Shown here in pieces: positions 1 to 5,274 of a stretch of 7,661 bases of DNA (within the stretch, counting starts at the first letter, position 1; the number at the start of each line of letters is the position of its first letter). The stretch comes from EX4572-165 sp964581795 (GTDB taxonomy: Archaea; Thermoplasmatota; E2; DHVEG-1). The position numbers and the translations under genes were made by a program. The stretch is from the NCBI GenBank assembly GCA_964581795.1, contig CAZOPW010000072.1, positions 1 to 7,661 on the forward strand, written 5' to 3'. Below the pieces are notes generated by a model. The model searched no databases, was not told the origin of the DNA, and saw nothing but the letters and a program-made list of their open reading frames with translations.

Positions 1-411
1 AGTGCTATCACCAAAACCTCCATTCATGTATATATCGCCATCTATAGATGAAGCATTCGTTACCGTATTACCATATGATAAAATTTGTTTACTAGTGCTA
101 TCGGAGAGTTCAATGATTGTTTGTCCAAGATCTATTGGATTTGATCCAGCTAATAACGTGATTTCAGCGACAATTTTCGTGATTTCATTAGATGTATTAT
201 ACCCTGAAACGGACATTACTTTTAAGCCGGAACTGGTTTCCGCTATTGTATCACTCCCGGTTTCTAATGCTTGCATTTCTAACTTCGTACTTGTTTGTAC
301 TAATACCGATGCTGCAATTCCTGCTACGAGAACTATAGCAATGAACACGATTAATGCTCCGATGCCGACAGCTGAATAATCATTATAGTGCAGGTTTTTT
401 GAGTTGTTCAT
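1..411 (-). CDS. flaB: Archaellin (archaeal flagellin), C-terminus cut by window edge
   Basis: This encodes the structural subunit of the archaellum filament, exported as a preprotein and assembled at the cell surface. Reading the minus strand from the ATG at 411 gives 137 open codons to base 1. The protein has a short leader (residues 1-13), then AVGIGALIVFIAIVLVAG (14-31), the near-invariant hydrophobic assembly helix of archaellins, then ASVLVQTSTKLEMQALETG and SSGLKV, also archaellin hallmarks. FlaK/PibD-type cleavage should fall between S13 and A14. The leader end is Y-S rather than the usual K/R-G, which is unusual. Sequons lie at N72 (NTS) and N119 (NAS). No ATG, GTG or TTG lies upstream in frame before a stop, so 411 is the start. 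There is no clear GGAGG site, but a TATATA lies about 24 nt upstream, which suggests a leaderless mRNA. The polymerising N-terminus is present; the outer beta domain is mostly missing. Family call is very secure; which paralogue it is cannot be told. Confidence 0.94.
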   Translation of the reverse strand, partial: MNNSKNLHYNDYSAVGIGALIVFIAIVLVAGIAASVLVQTSTKLEMQALETGSDTIAETSSGLKVMSVSGYNTSNEITKIVAEITLLAGSNPIDLGQTIIELSDSTSKQILSYGNTVTNASSIDGDIYMNGGFGDST

Positions 412-430
412 CCCAAATCCCAGTCCAAGT

Positions 431-438
431 CTATATAG
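431..438 (-). promoter_or_regulatory. TATA box candidate of the archaellin gene
   Basis: The minus strand reads CTATATAG here, with its centre about 24 nt before the A of the archaellin ATG. In archaea, transcription starts about 25 nt after the box centre, so the transcript may begin at or next to the start codon. This matches the absence of a normal Shine-Dalgarno site. A second AT-rich box (CTTAAAAAG, minus strand, about 449-457) would give a short leader instead. Seen by eye only. Confidence 0.45.
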
Positions 439-459
439 ATTATAGAGGCTTTTTAAGTG

Positions 460-539
460 TTGTTCGCAGCTACCCTGTTGACTGCGTATGTATACAATAC
501 TTCATGTTCATATGTAGATACAGTGGTTCATGCGAACAA
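460..539. repeat. Inverted repeat upstream of archaellin
   Basis: Arms TTGTTCGCA (460-468) and TGCGAACAA (531-539) are perfect 9-bp inverted copies separated by 62 bp. They lie 49-128 bp upstream of the archaellin start, beyond the TATA box. This could be a paired operator for a regulator of archaellum expression or a large hairpin. The spacing is too wide for a typical terminator. The function is unknown. Confidence 0.4.
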
Positions 540-567
540 GCGTTTTAAAAACAAATATTATTATTAG

Positions 568-669
568 TATTGAGAAGAGAGGGAAGAAACCTATTGTTTT
601 ATTGGTATGATTTCCTAATCATCACCATCTGAATAGAACATCCCAAATCCCTGTTTCTTCCCTTCAATA
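568..669. repeat. Imperfect inverted repeat with 17-bp arms
   Basis: The arm at 653-669, reverse complemented, reads TATTGAAGGGAAGAAAC. The opposite arm at 568-590 carries the same string interrupted by a 6-base insertion (GAAGAG at 574-579), which looks like a partial duplication of neighbouring bases. The loop of about 62 bases contains the end of a 22-codon minus-strand reading frame (683-615, MQKSDIEGKKQGFGM... ending in DGDD) with no ribosome binding site; I do not call it as a gene. The bases at 639-651 also repeat the 13-mer CATCCCAAATCCC that spans the archaellin start codon at 409-421. Confidence 0.4.
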
Positions 670-863
670 TCACTTTTTTGCATTTATTTAACAAAGAAAA
701 ACCTAATTTACAATTACAAGTTTTCAACGATTTTTTTTACAGTTAATTTCTATTTCTTTCTCATTTTTTGCATGTGGAAGTACTGTTATCATTTGCATTC
801 TTTGCAGATAGATATATTTTGTTTTTCTCCTGTTTTGTTTCTTTAATAATCTTATTTTGAACA

Positions 864-888
864 AAATATGTGACAAAACATATTTATA
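864..888 (+). promoter_or_regulatory. TATA box overlapped by a palindromic operator-like repeat
   Basis: Perfect 8-bp arms AAATATGT (864-871) and ACATATTT (878-885) flank GACAAA. The right arm runs directly into TTTATA (883-888), a TATA-like box 35-40 nt before the start codon of the FG-GAP gene. A dimeric regulator bound here would cover the BRE/TATA region and block TFB/TBP. That role is an inference from position. The predicted transcription start is around 908-912, next to the Shine-Dalgarno site. Confidence 0.5.
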
Positions 889-922
889 ACATAACAATAA
901 TTTTTTATTAAGGAGGAAGTTA

Positions 923-2500
923 ATGAAAAAAATACATTTTCGATCTAAAAAAGTAGTTAATTATCTTATCATTTTATTCATTTCAATATTACTAACAACT
1001 CCATCGATTCTTGGAAATACAAATTTTATGGACAAAAAGGAGAATACTCCATTTACATATCAACAATCAGGAGGATCAATTCTATGGGGTTGGTGGTGGC
1101 CAAATTTCCCTGCTCATTTCGAACCATTTTTTGATAGAACCGATGTGGCTGAATTTCATGGTGCGGCAACGGCACTGAGTGCTGCTGACTTCAATGATGA
1201 TGGGTTACTTGATGTTGTTTTGAAATGGCATAATGGACCGTTTGATGAGGATTTTGAAGCAACGATTACTATCCTTTATAATAATGGCGATGGAACTGAT
1301 TTTACAAGTGAAGATGTTTATTCTGTTGATTACACTCGAATTGAAGATTTAAATGCAGCAGATTATGATGGTGATGGAGATGTTGATTTATTATGTACAT
1401 ATTCTGGAGTTATAAATGGTGGAAAGGAAAATGGCACCGGATTTTTGCTGTTCAACAATGGAGAAAATGAATTTATTGGAAAGAAAAATGTTTTTTGTCA
1501 CGAAGCTGATTCAGAAAATCATAGGTATAACCCACATGTAACGTCCGCTGATTTTGATAATGATGGAGATATTGATTTTCTAGTTGGTGACAATAGCGGT
1601 TTAGTTTCGTTTTATGTTAATGATGGTACTGGTAATTTCACTCATGTTTGTGATTCTGAATTTGATAATAAAAAAATCAGCTGGGGTTTAGATGCGGGTG
1701 ATTTCAATGGTGATGGCTTTCTTGATTTCATTGTCACTGAAATGAATGATGACGATGAGATGGTAGGTTTTGTGTATGTGAAATATAATGATGGTTCATC
1801 ATCTTGTTTTAATCATGATAATTATGCTCAAATCGTGGATTTAGCCGTATGGGAATACGAAAGTTTTCAAACAACTATGTTTCCTATTGCTTTTGGTTGT
1901 ATCCGATCTCTTGATTATAATAATGATGGGTTAATGGATATTGTGTATGGTGGTCCAACTAATTTGTTTTTGTTCATTCAACAAGAAGATGGTGATTTTC
2001 TCCCAGTTACTGTTGCACGGTTTCTTGGTGTAAAAAATACACTTATCGGTGGTTTTCAATTAAATAGCCTGCATTCTGGAGGGATAACCGTTGGTGATTT
2101 TGATAATGATGGACAGATGGATGTTATGATCGGTGGAAGTCTTGCAAGAATCCAATGCCTCTATAATACTCATACATTGATTGATATTGTATATCCTGAT
2201 CGTTCATGTGTCATCAAGAATAATGTGGTAACTCGTTATTACTTTCCATTTTATTTCCCGTTAAAGCATGCGACGGCCTTTGTATCTGGAGATATTACGA
2301 TTAAAACAGAGGAATTAGAACCATTATCAAAAGTCGAGTTTTACTTGGATGATAAATTGGTGTTTACCGATGAAGAAAGTCCTTTTGAATGGGAGTGGAA
2401 CGCGTTTTCCTTTGGAAGGCATACGGTGAAAGCAGTTGCTTTTGATCTTGATGGGATTGAATCGGGATTTGATGAATCGAGAATCTGGAAATTCCAATAA
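923..2500 (+). CDS. Secreted FG-GAP/VCBS-repeat protein with C-terminal Ig-like domain
   Basis: A 525-residue exported protein, probably a surface binding or adhesion protein; its ligand cannot be read from the sequence. Residues 1-31 are a signal peptide: basic start, hydrophobic stretch YLIILFISILLTTPS. Residues 53-70 are rich in Trp and Phe (WGWWWPNF). Six loops with the calcium-binding pattern D-x-[DN]-x-D-G-x-x-D follow, starting at D89, D147, D210, D260, D331 and D392. Between them lie short strands with NDGTGNF-like turns typical of VCBS/FG-GAP blades, so 80-410 probably forms a beta-propeller. Residues 448-525 look like an Ig-type domain: VEFYLDDKLVFTDEESPFEW, then GRHTVKAVAFDLDG. No C-terminal membrane anchor or sorting signal is visible, so it is released or held by partners. 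The start has AGGAGG at 911-916, 6 nt upstream. It is monocistronic: own promoter before and T-run after. Confidence 0.9.
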   Translation: MKKIHFRSKKVVNYLIILFISILLTTPSILGNTNFMDKKENTPFTYQQSGGSILWGWWWPNFPAHFEPFFDRTDVAEFHGAATALSAADFNDDGLLDVVLKWHNGPFDEDFEATITILYNNGDGTDFTSEDVYSVDYTRIEDLNAADYDGDGDVDLLCTYSGVINGGKENGTGFLLFNNGENEFIGKKNVFCHEADSENHRYNPHVTSADFDNDGDIDFLVGDNSGLVSFYVNDGTGNFTHVCDSEFDNKKISWGLDAGDFNGDGFLDFIVTEMNDDDEMVGFVYVKYNDGSSSCFNHDNYAQIVDLAVWEYESFQTTMFPIAFGCIRSLDYNNDGLMDIVYGGPTNLFLFIQQEDGDFLPVTVARFLGVKNTLIGGFQLNSLHSGGITVGDFDNDGQMDVMIGGSLARIQCLYNTHTLIDIVYPDRSCVIKNNVVTRYYFPFYFPLKHATAFVSGDITIKTEELEPLSKVEFYLDDKLVFTDEESPFEWEWNAFSFGRHTVKAVAFDLDGIESGFDESRIWKFQ

Positions 2501-2575
2501 GTATTTTTTTTAATTGCATTTGACGATTTCACTGTAAAGAAAAATGTGTTTTAAAATATTGGTTTTCAATATTTT
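2501..2575 (+). terminator. Poly-T tract and hairpin after the FG-GAP gene
   Basis: Eight T residues at 2504-2511 begin three bases after the stop codon, the usual form of an archaeal terminator. Further on, AAAATATTG (2553-2561) and CAATATTTT (2567-2575) make a perfect 9-bp hairpin with a 5-base loop, which could be a backup stop or a 3' end protector. Confidence 0.6.
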
Positions 2576-2643
2576 CCTCGTATTGAATGTGTTTTCTTTG
2601 GTCTTTTTTCATTCGGAACTACTATCTTCTTATCCATAAGAAG

Positions 2644-2827
2644 GATTCAATAATTGAGTATAATACCATTGAGGATAACGGCTGTTATGGATTAGAAACC
2701 GGGTATTGTACTGTTAATGCTAAATAATTAGTGGGATCATAGAAGTTGACCAAATGGCATTGGTTCCGGGAAGGATGGTGCTATTGATGACGAAGAAGTA
2801 GTTATTTATGAACCTTGGTTAAAGCGA
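2644..2827 (+). pseudogene. Decayed C-terminus of a parallel beta-helix (NosD/pectate-lyase-like) surface protein
   Basis: Frame 1 from 2644 reads DSIIEYNTIEDNGCYGLETG then YCTVNAK, which is a beta-helix coil ending like those of right-handed parallel beta-helix proteins. It then hits TAA at 2725. One base later in the next frame (from 2726) the text continues as N-stop-WDHRS-stop-PNGIGSGKDGAIDDEE, then VVIYEPWLKR. Proteins of this family commonly finish with a pattern like NNWWG..-GPxGxGxGxxDxV..-V.Y.PWL, so the two parts join into one former C-terminus. It needs one frameshift, plus TGG to TAG at 2729 and GGA to TGA at 2747, to be restored. No start, ribosome site or N-terminal part is left in the window. 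It is therefore a relic, not a recoded gene. The family match is from memory of the motif. Confidence 0.72.
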
Positions 2828-2963
2828 ATGATTAAAGTGAAATTATATAGTATTTTTTTATTTTCTATTTCAAAGATTCTAATTGTTAAATATTTCTTTT
2901 TCTTTTATTTTTGTCATTATCTGATTAATTCATTTTAAAAACCCATCATTTTTAAAAAATAAT

Positions 2964-3008
2964 AACAAAAAATATAAATATATTAACATTCTTTGTTTTA
3001 TATGGAGG
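2964..3008 (+). promoter_or_regulatory. Promoter and ribosome binding site of the CARDB-like gene
   Basis: An AT-rich box AAATATAAATATA (2970-2982) is centred about 25 nt before the expected transcription start near 3001. GGAGG at 3004-3008 is 7 nt before the ATG. The 24 nt at 2964-2987 match those at 872-895, before the FG-GAP gene, at 17 positions, and they end 29 and 28 nt before the respective start codons. Confidence 0.5.
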
Positions 3009-3015
3009 ATTTAAT

Positions 3016-3453
3016 ATGAAAAAGATAGCTATCCTTTTAATAGCTGTAATGATAGGAATATTTTTTTTACCAATGATTCCAGCAGAAATATATACAGAAG
3101 AACCAAGTCCTGCATTTAAGATATATCTCGGGAGCGCAATCTACTTTACAATGAATAATCAAATACAAATATATGTAAAAAACACTGGTAATGCACCCGC
3201 ACATAATGTCACCCTAACTGAATTAAAAATGTCTTCGAACGGATTAATCGTTTACAACGATCGAGGTGCCGATTGGCATAACAACGAAAATATTGTACTC
3301 GAACCGGGCGATCAGATTAGTGGCCATCTTGCGACTACTGTTTTTGGTTTGGGAAGATTCACTGCGAACATGAATGTAACCTGTTCTGAATGTATTAATG
3401 GAACTGGTACGGGAAATGGGATTGTAATCGGCTTCCTTGTTTTCATACCATAA
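3016..3453 (+). CDS. Small secreted protein with CARDB-like beta-sandwich domain
   Basis: A 145-residue exported protein without an assigned function. Residues 1-23 form a signal peptide (MKKIAILLIAVMIGIFFLP). Residues 49-140 read like a CARDB or related Ig-type fold: QIQIYVKNTGNAPAHNVTL, then VLEPGDQISGHLATTVFGLG, then a Thr/Asn-rich strand and an ending GIVIGFLVFIP. Similar K-N-x-G-x-A.-N-V plus a final G-x-x-x-G-x-x-V pattern is common in small exported proteins of uncultured Euryarchaeota. Sequons at N64, N120 and N128 suggest glycosylation outside the cell. C123 and C126 form a CxxC-like pair (CSEC), possibly a disulfide. No lipobox or membrane anchor. The start is fixed by GGAGG at 3004-3008. 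It converges with the next gene, only 9 bp apart. Fold moderately sure; role unknown. Confidence 0.78.
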   Translation: MKKIAILLIAVMIGIFFLPMIPAEIYTEEPSPAFKIYLGSAIYFTMNNQIQIYVKNTGNAPAHNVTLTELKMSSNGLIVYNDRGADWHNNENIVLEPGDQISGHLATTVFGLGRFTANMNVTCSECINGTGTGNGIVIGFLVFIP

Positions 3454-3458
3454 AAAAA
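3452..3458 (-). terminator. T-run ending the minus-strand gene 3463-3855
   Basis: The minus strand has seven T residues starting 4 nt after the stop codon at 3463. The tract overlaps the TAA of the convergent plus-strand gene, so the two transcripts must overlap at their 3' ends. No hairpin is visible. Confidence 0.45.
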
Positions 3459-3462
3459 TTAC

Positions 3463-3855
3463 TTATTTGATAATACAATCTCTGGAAATAACACATAACA
3501 AGGTATCACCAATATATCCCATGGTGGCATCATGATATGTTGGTATTATCCTCACGGTTGCATTCGTCATTCTTAGTAACTTCAGCGTTTCATCTTCTGG
3601 ATTTTCATTATCACGTAATAAACCAAAGGTAATTCCTTTGGTGTGGTTAAGTTCATATTTGCTTGTATAGCCTGCATCATGGTGATTCTTTTCATCAAAT
3701 GATCCAATCATGACGCAGATGCTGAACCAATAGTATTCTGAATCATTCTTTTGTTTCATTATTGGTCCTTCATCTTGTTTAGCAACTTTCATAGTTGCTG
3801 ATGAAAATATTATTTGGAGTATTACAAATACGATTAGACAGTTTTTTCTATTCAT
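3463..3855 (-). CDS. Small exported protein of unknown function
   Basis: I start this gene at the ATG at 3855 (130 residues); a TTG three codons earlier at 3864 is possible, and neither has a good Shine-Dalgarno site. Residues 1-20 (MNRKNCLIVFVILQIIFSSA) form a signal peptide. The mature part has an FSICVMIGSFDE strand, an H-H-D-A-G-Y segment, and a final TVRIIPTYHDATMGYIGDTLLCVIS. The -IGSFD- start and the -GYIGDTLL- end resemble small secreted proteins seen repeatedly in Thermoplasmata-like genomes, with the IG/FIG strand pair, but no named family is recognised. Sequons at NDS, NHT and NAT fit an extracellular location. It lies downstream of the GNAT gene on the same strand, but the 59-bp gap with stem structures and an AT-rich box suggests its own promoter or attenuation. 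It converges with the CARDB-like gene. Confidence 0.7.
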   Translation of the reverse strand: MNRKNCLIVFVILQIIFSSATMKVAKQDEGPIMKQKNDSEYYWFSICVMIGSFDEKNHHDAGYTSKYELNHTKGITFGLLRDNENPEDETLKLLRMTNATVRIIPTYHDATMGYIGDTLLCVISRDCIIK

Positions 3856-3861
3856 ATATAT

Positions 3862-3901
3862 CAATAACGTGCTACACTATACCGTGTTATTGTTTAACAC
3901 G
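3862..3901. repeat. Overlapping alternative stems before the small exported gene
   Basis: CGTGTTA (3883-3889) and TAACACG (3895-3901) form a perfect 7-bp stem with a 5-base loop. The same middle segment can instead pair with CAATAACGTG (3862-3871) against CGTGTTATTG (3883-3892), ten pairs including two G-U. The two stems exclude each other. They lie in the 59-bp gap between the GNAT stop codon and the next minus-strand start, so they could be the GNAT terminator, a leader switch, or repeated operator sites of the type CGTGTTA. Confidence 0.45.
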
Positions 3902-3914
3902 TATTTAACTATTA

Positions 3915-4409
3915 CTAAAGAGGTGTCTGTGTGGGAAGTTCTTTTTTCATTTCAAATACAGGAATGCCATAATAATTCCGAGTAGTCCCTGTTTTTTCAA
4001 ATCCCTGATTTTTGTAAAATAAAACTGCATTTTCTAACCGATGGTACGTCTCTAATGTAATACACTTACATTTCATTAGAACAGCATACTTTTGAATCTC
4101 GCTGATAAAAAGATTGCCAACTCCTTTATTTTGACATGTTGGATCAACTGCCATACTGCATAAATATAATTCGTCTTTTTTCTTTTGAAGAGAAGCGGTA
4201 CCAACTATTCTTCTGTTATCCTTAGCGATCAGAACGGTAAACTTTCTTTCCTGTATTCTTTTCTCTATATCAGATACTGACAGTACTGTTGCTTGATATG
4301 CTTTAGATGTATAATATTGAAAATAGGGATGAAATGCCTGTAATAGGATAGAATGAATTTTGTTAGCGTGTTTTATTTCCGCTTTTTCTATCAATATGTT
4401 TTCAATCAA
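3915..4409 (-). CDS. GNAT family N-acetyltransferase
   Basis: A cytoplasmic acetyl-CoA-dependent acyltransferase of 164 residues, the usual size of a single GNAT domain. The start of the fold is IEKAEIKHANKIHSILLQAF. Strands beta2-beta4 follow at 57-88 (FTVLIAKDNRRIVGTASL, then LYLCSMAVDP). Motif A, the acetyl-CoA pyrophosphate loop, is Q93-N-K-G-V-G98, followed by the helix LFISEIQKYAV. Motif B is at 116-140: CITLETYHRLENAVLFYKNQ then GFEKTG, with Y132 in the usual catalytic tyrosine position. The substrate cannot be predicted. The first start codon is TTG at 4409, since TGA lies upstream in frame with no ATG; another TTG at 4394 is equally plausible by GNAT alignment. No Shine-Dalgarno site is seen, but AATATATT at 4453-4460 could be its TATA box. 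The five Cys in the C-terminal two thirds do not form an obvious metal site. Confidence 0.9.
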   Translation of the reverse strand: MIENILIEKAEIKHANKIHSILLQAFHPYFQYYTSKAYQATVLSVSDIEKRIQERKFTVLIAKDNRRIVGTASLQKKKDELYLCSMAVDPTCQNKGVGNLFISEIQKYAVLMKCKCITLETYHRLENAVLFYKNQGFEKTGTTRNYYGIPVFEMKKELPTQTPL

Positions 4410-4468
4410 TGAATATGAAAAAGAATGATTTCACTGATTAACTCTTCGATAGAATATATTGTCCTTTT

Positions 4469-4544
4469 ATTGGAGGGAGGTGAAAGGGAGTTGATCTTAG
4501 TAATAACTCTTTTTTTTAAGAACTCGCTTTCACCTCCCTCCAAT
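4469..4544. repeat. Long inverted repeat carrying Shine-Dalgarno and anti-Shine-Dalgarno arms
   Basis: ATTGGAGGGAGGTGAAAG (4469-4486) and CTTTCACCTCCCTCCAAT (4527-4544) are perfect 18-bp inverted copies. After one G-G mismatch they extend by 5 more pairs (4488-4492 with 4521-4525), giving 23 of 24 pairs around a 28-base loop that includes eight T. It sits between two genes that diverge, where no terminator is expected. The left arm holds GGAGGTGA, the perfect complement of the 3' end of archaeal 16S rRNA; the right arm holds TCACCTCC, identical to that rRNA end. A TTG 7 nt after GGAGGTGA opens a 24-codon frame (4491-4565, MILVITLFFKNSLSPPSNLI...). It may be a structured RNA, a tiny gene, or a mobile hairpin. 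The structure is certain; the role is not. Confidence 0.85.
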
Positions 4545-4592
4545 TTGATATTAAATAAATGGTAGCTCAACTTATCTATACAAACCGTAATG

Positions 4593-4634
4593 TTTTTATT
4601 ATTAACTTACTTTAATTTTTTAGATTTCGGAGGG
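4593..4634 (+). promoter_or_regulatory. Promoter and ribosome binding site of the lipoprotein gene
   Basis: TTTTTATTA at 4593-4601 is a TATA-like box; the start of transcription would be near 4622. GGAGGG at 4629-4634 is 7 nt before the ATG at 4642 and fixes that start. The leader would be about 20 nt. Confidence 0.45.
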
Positions 4635-4641
4635 AAATTGT

Positions 4642-5235
4642 ATGGATAAAAAATATATTGCTGTTGGATTGGCGCTTTTGTTCCTTTTTGTAACTTTTAG
4701 TGGTTGTACAGATATGAATGTTGATGAAATAACTCAATTTTCAATAACAAAGTTTGAGGTAAAACCTACAGTAATAGATGAGGGAGAAACCGCTAATCTC
4801 TCATGGCTTGTTTTAAGTGCTCAAACTGTTTCCATTGATAATGGAATTGGAACTGTGAGTAATACGGGAACTAGAGTAATTCAACCATCTGAAACAACAA
4901 CATACACCTTAACTGCCAGCAATAAAACAAAATCGCTTACTGCTACAACTCAGATTATTGTAAATGAGAAATCTGATAATGATGGTTCTGGAGATGAACA
5001 AGAGGAAACTCCTTCCTTGCAGTTAGTAAAAAATGATATTGATGATACTTTAACTGTTGCGTCAGCAGACCCTGGAGATTTACTTTGGTCAGATTTTGAG
5101 ATAACGGGAGATTGCGATAGTTCAGGATTAGGAACTAATGTTATTGCTGGAGACACTATGACTGATTGCTCAGGAACAATTACGATAAGGCATATTCCGA
5201 CAAATACACTGATTGGTACGTGGGATTTCAACTAG
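4642..5235 (+). CDS. Lipoprotein with Ig-like domain and archaeal pilin-like C-terminal domain
   Basis: A 197-residue surface lipoprotein. Residues 1-21 are a signal peptide that ends in a lipobox F19-S-G-C22, so C22 is the likely lipid-linked first residue. Residues 35-108 match the Ig-like module often seen in exported proteins: FEVKPTVIDEGETANLSW, SAQTVSIDNGIGTVSNTG, then QPSETTTYTLTASN. An acidic linker (109-124, DNDGSGDEQEE) leads to residues 126-197: VKNDIDDTLTVASADPGD then LLWSDFEITG, AGDTMTDCSG and ITIRHIPTNTLIGTWDF. This resembles the outer beta domain of archaeal type IV pilin-like proteins (W-S-D-F-x-I and a GD-x-I-x-C-x-G turn), although no class III pilin leader is present. C158 and C176 could make a disulfide. 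Its partner is unknown. Ribosome site GGAGGG; transcribed alone. Confidence 0.86.
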   Translation: MDKKYIAVGLALLFLFVTFSGCTDMNVDEITQFSITKFEVKPTVIDEGETANLSWLVLSAQTVSIDNGIGTVSNTGTRVIQPSETTTYTLTASNKTKSLTATTQIIVNEKSDNDGSGDEQEETPSLQLVKNDIDDTLTVASADPGDLLWSDFEITGDCDSSGLGTNVIAGDTMTDCSGTITIRHIPTNTLIGTWDFN

Positions 5236-5274
5236 GATTTCAAGTTAATTGAGGCAAAGATTATCATTCAGATT

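Larger units (their letters stand above)
412..922. other. Non-coding spacer between divergent archaellin and FG-GAP gene
   Basis: This 511-bp spacer separates two divergently transcribed genes. It holds the archaellin promoter, the two inverted repeats listed separately, a 13-bp direct repeat (409-421 and 639-651), a T-rich stretch about 720-860 without structure that I can see, and the promoter of the FG-GAP gene. The plus-strand reading frames in its left part run antisense to or overlap archaellin and lack start signals. I see no tRNA-like or rRNA-like sequence. Confidence 0.6.

Noticed and set aside
2..379. Open plus-strand frame of 125 codons at the left edge
   Set aside because: It is the antisense shadow of the archaellin gene, whose product is unmistakable on the minus strand.
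460..540. tRNA-like or small-RNA gene suggested by the GTTCG motif
   Set aside because: GTTCGCA occurs in an inverted repeat, but no acceptor stem, D arm or anticodon arm can be folded around it.
354..548. Plus-strand frame of 64 codons
   Set aside because: No ribosome site, overlaps the archaellin start and promoter antisense, and the product is not protein-like.
615..683. 22-codon minus-strand frame MQKSDIEGKKQGFGM...
   Set aside because: No Shine-Dalgarno site or clear TATA box and too short to judge; kept only as a remark on the repeat that overlaps it.
2341..2532. Minus-strand frame of 63 codons at the end of the FG-GAP gene
   Set aside because: Shadow; the plus-strand Ig-like domain explains the openness.
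2725..2749. Reading TAG as pyrrolysine or TGA as selenocysteine in the beta-helix frame
   Set aside because: A frameshift is also needed, both stops are one base from the conserved W and G, and no start or insertion element is present. Decay is the simpler explanation.
4950..5231. Minus-strand frame of 93 codons
   Set aside because: Shadow of the lipoprotein gene, without start signals.
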